DNA from: Cricetulus griseus
Taxonomy: Eukaryota > Chordata > Mammalia > Rodentia > Cricetidae
Reading direction: 5' to 3'
Assembly: GCF_003668045.3 (NCBI RefSeq)
Contig: NW_023276807.1
Coordinates: 231,915,667 to 231,979,666 of the forward strand
DNA length: 64,000 nt
Under the pieces are notes generated by a model. It was given only the letters and a program-made list of their open reading frames with translations, did not search any database and was not told where the DNA came from. Shown here in pieces: positions 59,496-64,000 of this stretch; the stretch's first letter is position 1, and every line of letters starts with the position of its first letter. The position numbers were made by a program, and so were the translations under genes.

Positions 59496-61596
59496 CAATT
59501 ATCCCTGTGTGTCTAGGTGTACTTGCAAGTGTATAGGTCAGAAACCTTTCTGGAGTCACTTCCACCTTGCGCCTTGTGTAAGGCAGTGTGTCTCTTGTTG
59601 TCCCTGTCACTATGTTGCATATTCCCGACTAGCTGGACCTCAAGCTTCCAGGCACTTCTCCTCCCGCCCCTTCACATCTCATCTAATTAAGTATAACTGA
59701 TGGGATGACCACATTTAGCTCTTCCCCCCTACCTTTTCTTTTTAAAGTGGGTTTTAGGGATCCAAAATCAGGTTCTGAGGCTTGTACAGTAAGCATTTTT
59801 ACCCACCGACCTTCTCCCTACCCACAGATACTTTGTGAACAGTGAAGTTTACTCTGTGTTATCAATATTCCATAGAAATTCACGATACCATTTTGTTTTA
59901 TTATTGTTTTTTTTTCAGTTCATCAAGAAGTTGAGCAATGATTTCCAGCAGCCTAGTCAAATTAGTGACTCAGGTTTAACTAGAATCGCAGTATTTGATC
60001 TGAATAGTTGTGTCCAAAGCAGGGTGCCTTGGGTTTAAAATATGAATATTAAGTTTATCTTTAGCTGTCCCCTTGATTTCTTTGAGTTACAGGATTATCT
60101 CTAGCTTTCTGTACTACATTCCCCTGGTTTTCTGTTACTGCATCCCCTCATAATTACTTGCTGAAATTGGGTTTTAGGTGATGCCCCACAGGGAGACTGA
60201 GAAGAGATTCGCTGCAGGCCCCACACCAGCCAGGCACCGGGGGTTTACTAAGTACCAAACTAGAGTCTTATAGCTGACTAAAGATGGCAATATGAAGGCA
60301 GCTTACCCGAGGCTCCCTTTTGAGAGGGAGGCCTGGACTTGTGCTCTGGGGCAGCTAACCACAGAGGTTTAGTGCCTGGCCGAACAAGAGCTATCTGCTG
60401 TGGAAAGTGGGAGGTCCCAGTTGGTAGCCACATGCCAGGGCCCATGCTCCCCAAAGCAGGGGCAGCATCGAGTAGAAGAAGCCTAGAAGGACCAGCTGTT
60501 TTCCCATTTCCTGACAGCCTCAGATATCTCCTAAAAGAGCAGTTGCATCTATTTAGGGAGGACCCTGAATCAAAGACAAGCACTTGCTTCCCAGCCTCAG
60601 CTGTGTGTCTTCCGGGAACGGAAGGGCCAACAAGGGAACAGTTATGTTTTGTTTTTATACACTGTGCAAATCTTACCAACGGACTTCAAATAAATGTTTA
60701 TTTTGGGTCGATTTTTTTCAGTTCCCTGATTTTATGTACAATTGCAATTCCCTGCCATAATGGAAAGGCTTCTTAAAAAATAAAAATAAAAAACCCTTTC
60801 CCCTTGAAAACTGATTTACCTTTTAAATACTTGGAGACAGGCGTTATAAGATAGATGCTGAGGCGGAGGGGCCCTTTCTGATGGAAGCCCCCTTACTTTC
60901 CAAAAGGACCCTATGTATTTGGGTTGTAAATTCTTGATCTTACCGTAAATGAATAGTCTTACTGTTCTGTGGTACCTAGCATCACCACAGCTGGCTCCCG
61001 ACTTCCTCATAATGAGCCATCCATATCCGACTACTTCCAGTAAATTACCCTGTGTTTTTGAGATGGCCTTGTGTCAAGGAGATCTGAGGATCTCCACAGG
61101 ACACCTTGCTTTGCCGCCCTCCCTTAAAACTCAGTGGAGCCCTTGTTAGGGTCTAACACCTGTGTCTGCCTGGAGCAAGGAAGGCTCCCTCGATGGCTTC
61201 CAGTGCATGTGTCACTCAGCCTAGGATTCCCAGGAACACTTACAAAACACACAGGGGCTCAGTGAGGCTCTGGTTTCCTGCCAAACACAGTGAGACCCTC
61301 TGAACTGGGCAGAAGGCTTGGGCTACTGGGTAGCTACCAGGCCAAAGAAGGGAGTAAGGAAAGTTAAGTCATTGAAAGGGAGAGCCAAGGAGGGCTTGAC
61401 TGTGAGACAATAGGGCCTCAGCCTCACCCCTTCCATATAGCCCCAATGCTTTTCCACTTCCCAGAAAACCATGGTTTCTGCTCCGGCTTCCTGTGGTCAG
61501 GGGCATTTCATTGCATTAAGGCTCGTAGGAGACTTCCCCAGCTTCCTTAGCAGACTCTAAAGACACTGAGGGAATATTTATGTAATAAGATGCAAA

Positions 61597-61622
61597 GTTG
61601 CTATGGAAAATACTATAGCAAC
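61597..61622. promoter_or_regulatory. inverted repeat resembling split RFX X-box half-sites
   Basis: GTTGCTAT and its exact reverse complement ATAGCAAC are separated by 10 bp. The arms resemble the GTTGCYA and TRGCAAC halves of RFX-factor X-boxes, which normally lie closer together. A binding role is inference only. Confidence 0.3.
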
Positions 61623-62201
61623 CTAACACCTCCTGGAGCCAGGCAGGGGCTTGTAACAGCAGTCTAAATTTACATTTACTGGAGTGTCATTTTATCGACA
61701 CTCTTAGTATCTCCTCCTGACAGGATGTTAAAATATGTTTTTCAGCTCAAGTTTGAGCAAAATTAACAGTGTTGTTGGTGTTTAAATGTAGTCCTCACGA
61801 CTTCTGGAAAAAGCCATCAGAATAATTCTGGAAGGGGTTAGATGGCAGACTCTGGGTGAGTTGATAGATTTCTGTTGTTTTGCTAGACACGGGACAAGTT
61901 TGCCCTGCATTAATCACTGATTTCCCCCTTTACTCTCTAAGCAATACAGAGCAATGCCGGATCATGAAAAGGGGACCTGTTCTGTGTGCTGTCAAGGGCT
62001 GGTTGGCTCGCCTGTGGTTTTAGTAGACACTTTCAGCATGTCAGCTCACTACCCTCACCTTGAGAAGCAGCTGGCATTGTTTAAAAGCAAAGCTGTCTTT
62101 CATATGAAAATAAAATATAGTCTCCAAAGGAAGTCAGTGGTTACGGATGGTGAATATAGCAGAAAAGAACGATGTTACAGTGCTATAGAAAAAGTTTGAA
62201 T

Positions 62202-62219
62202 TTCTTTTTTTTTTTTTTT
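62202..62219. repeat. poly-T run
   Basis: T-run of about 16 nt after a short TTTC. No element body is recognised beside it. Confidence 0.8.
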
Positions 62220-63739
62220 GGTCCTATGTAGCACATCTACTTCAACATATTTTTCAAAGCTCAACAGAGGTAATTTTACATTATTTGAGTTTTAGACAGG
62301 CCTGCTTATATAACACATTTTTAAAAACCTTCTGATACATTAATGACATAAAGAGATGCAAAGCAAGTCTGTGTTCCCTATTGGCTCGTGACTTTTTCTC
62401 AGAAATCATTGGGAGGTGAGGCTACCATGAGTCTTTGATCATAGTGAACACCTGAGGTTCTTGAGGCCTAATTACTGGAAGAGCCATCTAAGACCATGTT
62501 TCAGATCCATTAAGTGTGAGCGTGGCTGAGAAGCCATAGCTATGTAGGCCAGTTACTAATGAAAAGTTCATATCCATTGATTTTCCTCTATGTCTCTCCA
62601 TCTAAAAATTTAAAGTGCGGCTCCAAGGCTGTCAAAGTGGGACATTGGCCAAGAGAATCGATATCAGACCATATTAAAACATAGCTGTTACTAGCAACTT
62701 ATCGCCATGATATATACTGCCAATGGGAGTCAATGTCCTCATCCTCCTCTACATTTGTATTTCGTGGTTCATCTAAACACAGTTGGTGGCATCAAGCCAT
62801 TAGACCCTGACCAGACATCATCCTGACCAGATAGCCACATTCTAATGGAAAAGGAAGTACTTTTTGAAAAAAGTAATTGTTTTCTCTCTTATTTTCAGAA
62901 ATTCCACTTGCCATTGTTATATTTATCTTGTAACTAAAAGCCCTAGAAATTGATTTTCAAAGCAACCTACAAGTTGTTATTGTATTATGCTTTTCTGTGG
63001 CTTTGAGATGCTTCTCTTCTACCGATTGAGTCACTTTGGTACTTGGAACAGACAATGTGTTCAGCAACTGGGGCATCCCAGTTTCAGGACGCAATGTGTG
63101 AAAACCTCCTGAGACGTTTTTAAGGAAGAATTTTTTCTTTTTTATTTAAACTCCAACCACTAGCAGAGACATAGAGAGAATCATATCTGGGGCAACATTT
63201 CCATGACGGTGTTAATCACAGTGCTTCAGATTGGACATTGCAAGCTCAGCGTGAGTCCTTCCTGATTCTACAGTGTCTGGGTTTCCACTTGGGGCATGTT
63301 GTCATTGTAGCTTGAAGCAGTTATATGAATCTTCCTTTCCAAGAATTACTTTTTTACATTGTTTTATTCTCAGATTTCTTATTTAATAAGTTTAAACCAC
63401 ACTGCACAAGAAACTGCACAAAGCCAAACCATACATGGGTCATGATCATGGGTAGTTGTAAATGACAATCAAAGGCCCAGACCCTGAAATCAGGAGGACT
63501 GTGTTGGCATCTCTGCTCCACCATTTGCTGGGTATGTGTCTACCAACCCATTGCTTCTCTTTGTTACAGTGTTCTGTGTGCACACTGGGTCTCAACCATA
63601 CTGAGTTTCTCACAGGGAAGCAATCAGTGTTCGATGGGCAATAAAAGTGCTTCAAGCACTTCATGTATGAAAAATGTCTGATAAGTATTAACCATGTTTA
63701 TTGACCATTGATACTGTCATTGAGATTTTATTTATTTCA

Positions 63740-63960
63740 ATACTAATGACACAAAGATGAACAGAACACAGGTCCTTTATCTGGTCTTCTCACATGCTAG
63801 GGTTTTGAGATGCCCATGACAGTTTCATACACAAGCCCGAGTGTACTGCAGCAGAAGTACTAGGAGAATAAGGGTAGAATGTAAAGGAGATGGAATCTAG
63901 TCAGAGGAAGGCTTCCTGGAGGAGATAATGTGTGATCTGAACCCCAAAGAGCAGACAGCC
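63740..63960 (+). mobile_element. L2-like ancient repeat fragment
   Basis: ACACAAAGATGAACAGAACA, then GTCAGAGGAAGGCTTCCTGG and AGGAGATAATGTGTGATCTG follow the order of the L2 3' end in sense orientation. Confidence 0.5.
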
Positions 63961-64000
63961 AGAGATGATGTTCTGCCAGCTGACGGAGAAGTGTCCTGGC

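Larger units (their letters stand above)
55208..64000 (+). other. ENOX1: ENOX1 downstream intron (partial, at least 8.8 kb)
   Basis: Starts with the GTAATG donor and runs past the end of the window without another exon. Apart from a CA microsatellite, a GT-rich tract, a T run and an ancient L2/MIR-like end fragment, I see no named element. The frames of 119-145 codons at 57690-58049 and 60278-60776 show no family features. Confidence 0.85.

Noticed and set aside
60278..60776. Frames of 145 (plus) and 133 (minus) codons with a nearby AATAAA at about 60690
   Set aside because: Tempting as a short gene or retrocopy, but no family resemblance, no poly-A tract directly after, and both strands are open together.

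Overview
This window is nuclear DNA from a rodent, most likely a cricetid (hamster, vole or deer-mouse group). It carries B1, B2/B3 and B4-type SINEs, MaLR-type LTR pieces, two copies of a rodent hAT element of URR1 type, and many long (CA)n/(GT)n tracts. The best-preserved B1 copy (44290-44447) has the 3' variant that I associate with cricetid rather than murine B1. The species itself cannot be fixed from the sequence alone.

The only protein-coding gene I can support is ENOX1 (ecto-NOX disulfide-thiol exchanger 1), on the plus strand and partial at both ends. Six consecutive internal exons are present: 17901-18074, 19207-19413, 22640-22873, 32154-32366, 50994-51100 and 55090-55207. They join in frame into 1053 nt (351 codons), about the central half of a protein of roughly 640 residues. 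They encode a proline-rich linker with a CxxC motif, a complete RRM split over two exons, a basic arginine-rich helix, a predicted coiled/helical segment, and an acidic stretch followed by a short basic cluster. The variable positions fit ENOX1 rather than its paralogue ENOX2. The 5' exons and the C-terminal exons lie outside the window.

Layout: 1-17900 is upstream intron, rich in repeats. 17901-22873 is a compact three-exon cluster (linker plus RRM). 22874-32153 is a 9.3 kb intron. 32154-32366 is exon 4. 32367-50993 is an 18.6 kb intron holding a two-LTR non-autonomous MaLR-like element with a nested B1 and most of the tandem repeats. 50994-55207 holds exons 5 and 6. 55208-64000 is the start of another long intron.

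No second gene, tRNA gene, rRNA, CpG island or promoter is evident. The hunt gave intron-level observations: a symmetric RRM exon with weak splice sites, a phase-1 exon series, two local duplications, two degenerate minisatellites, a tRNA-Lys-like relic, a nested LTR element, and several repeat-poor AT-rich blocks that could be conserved regulatory DNA. I found no convincing new biological system.
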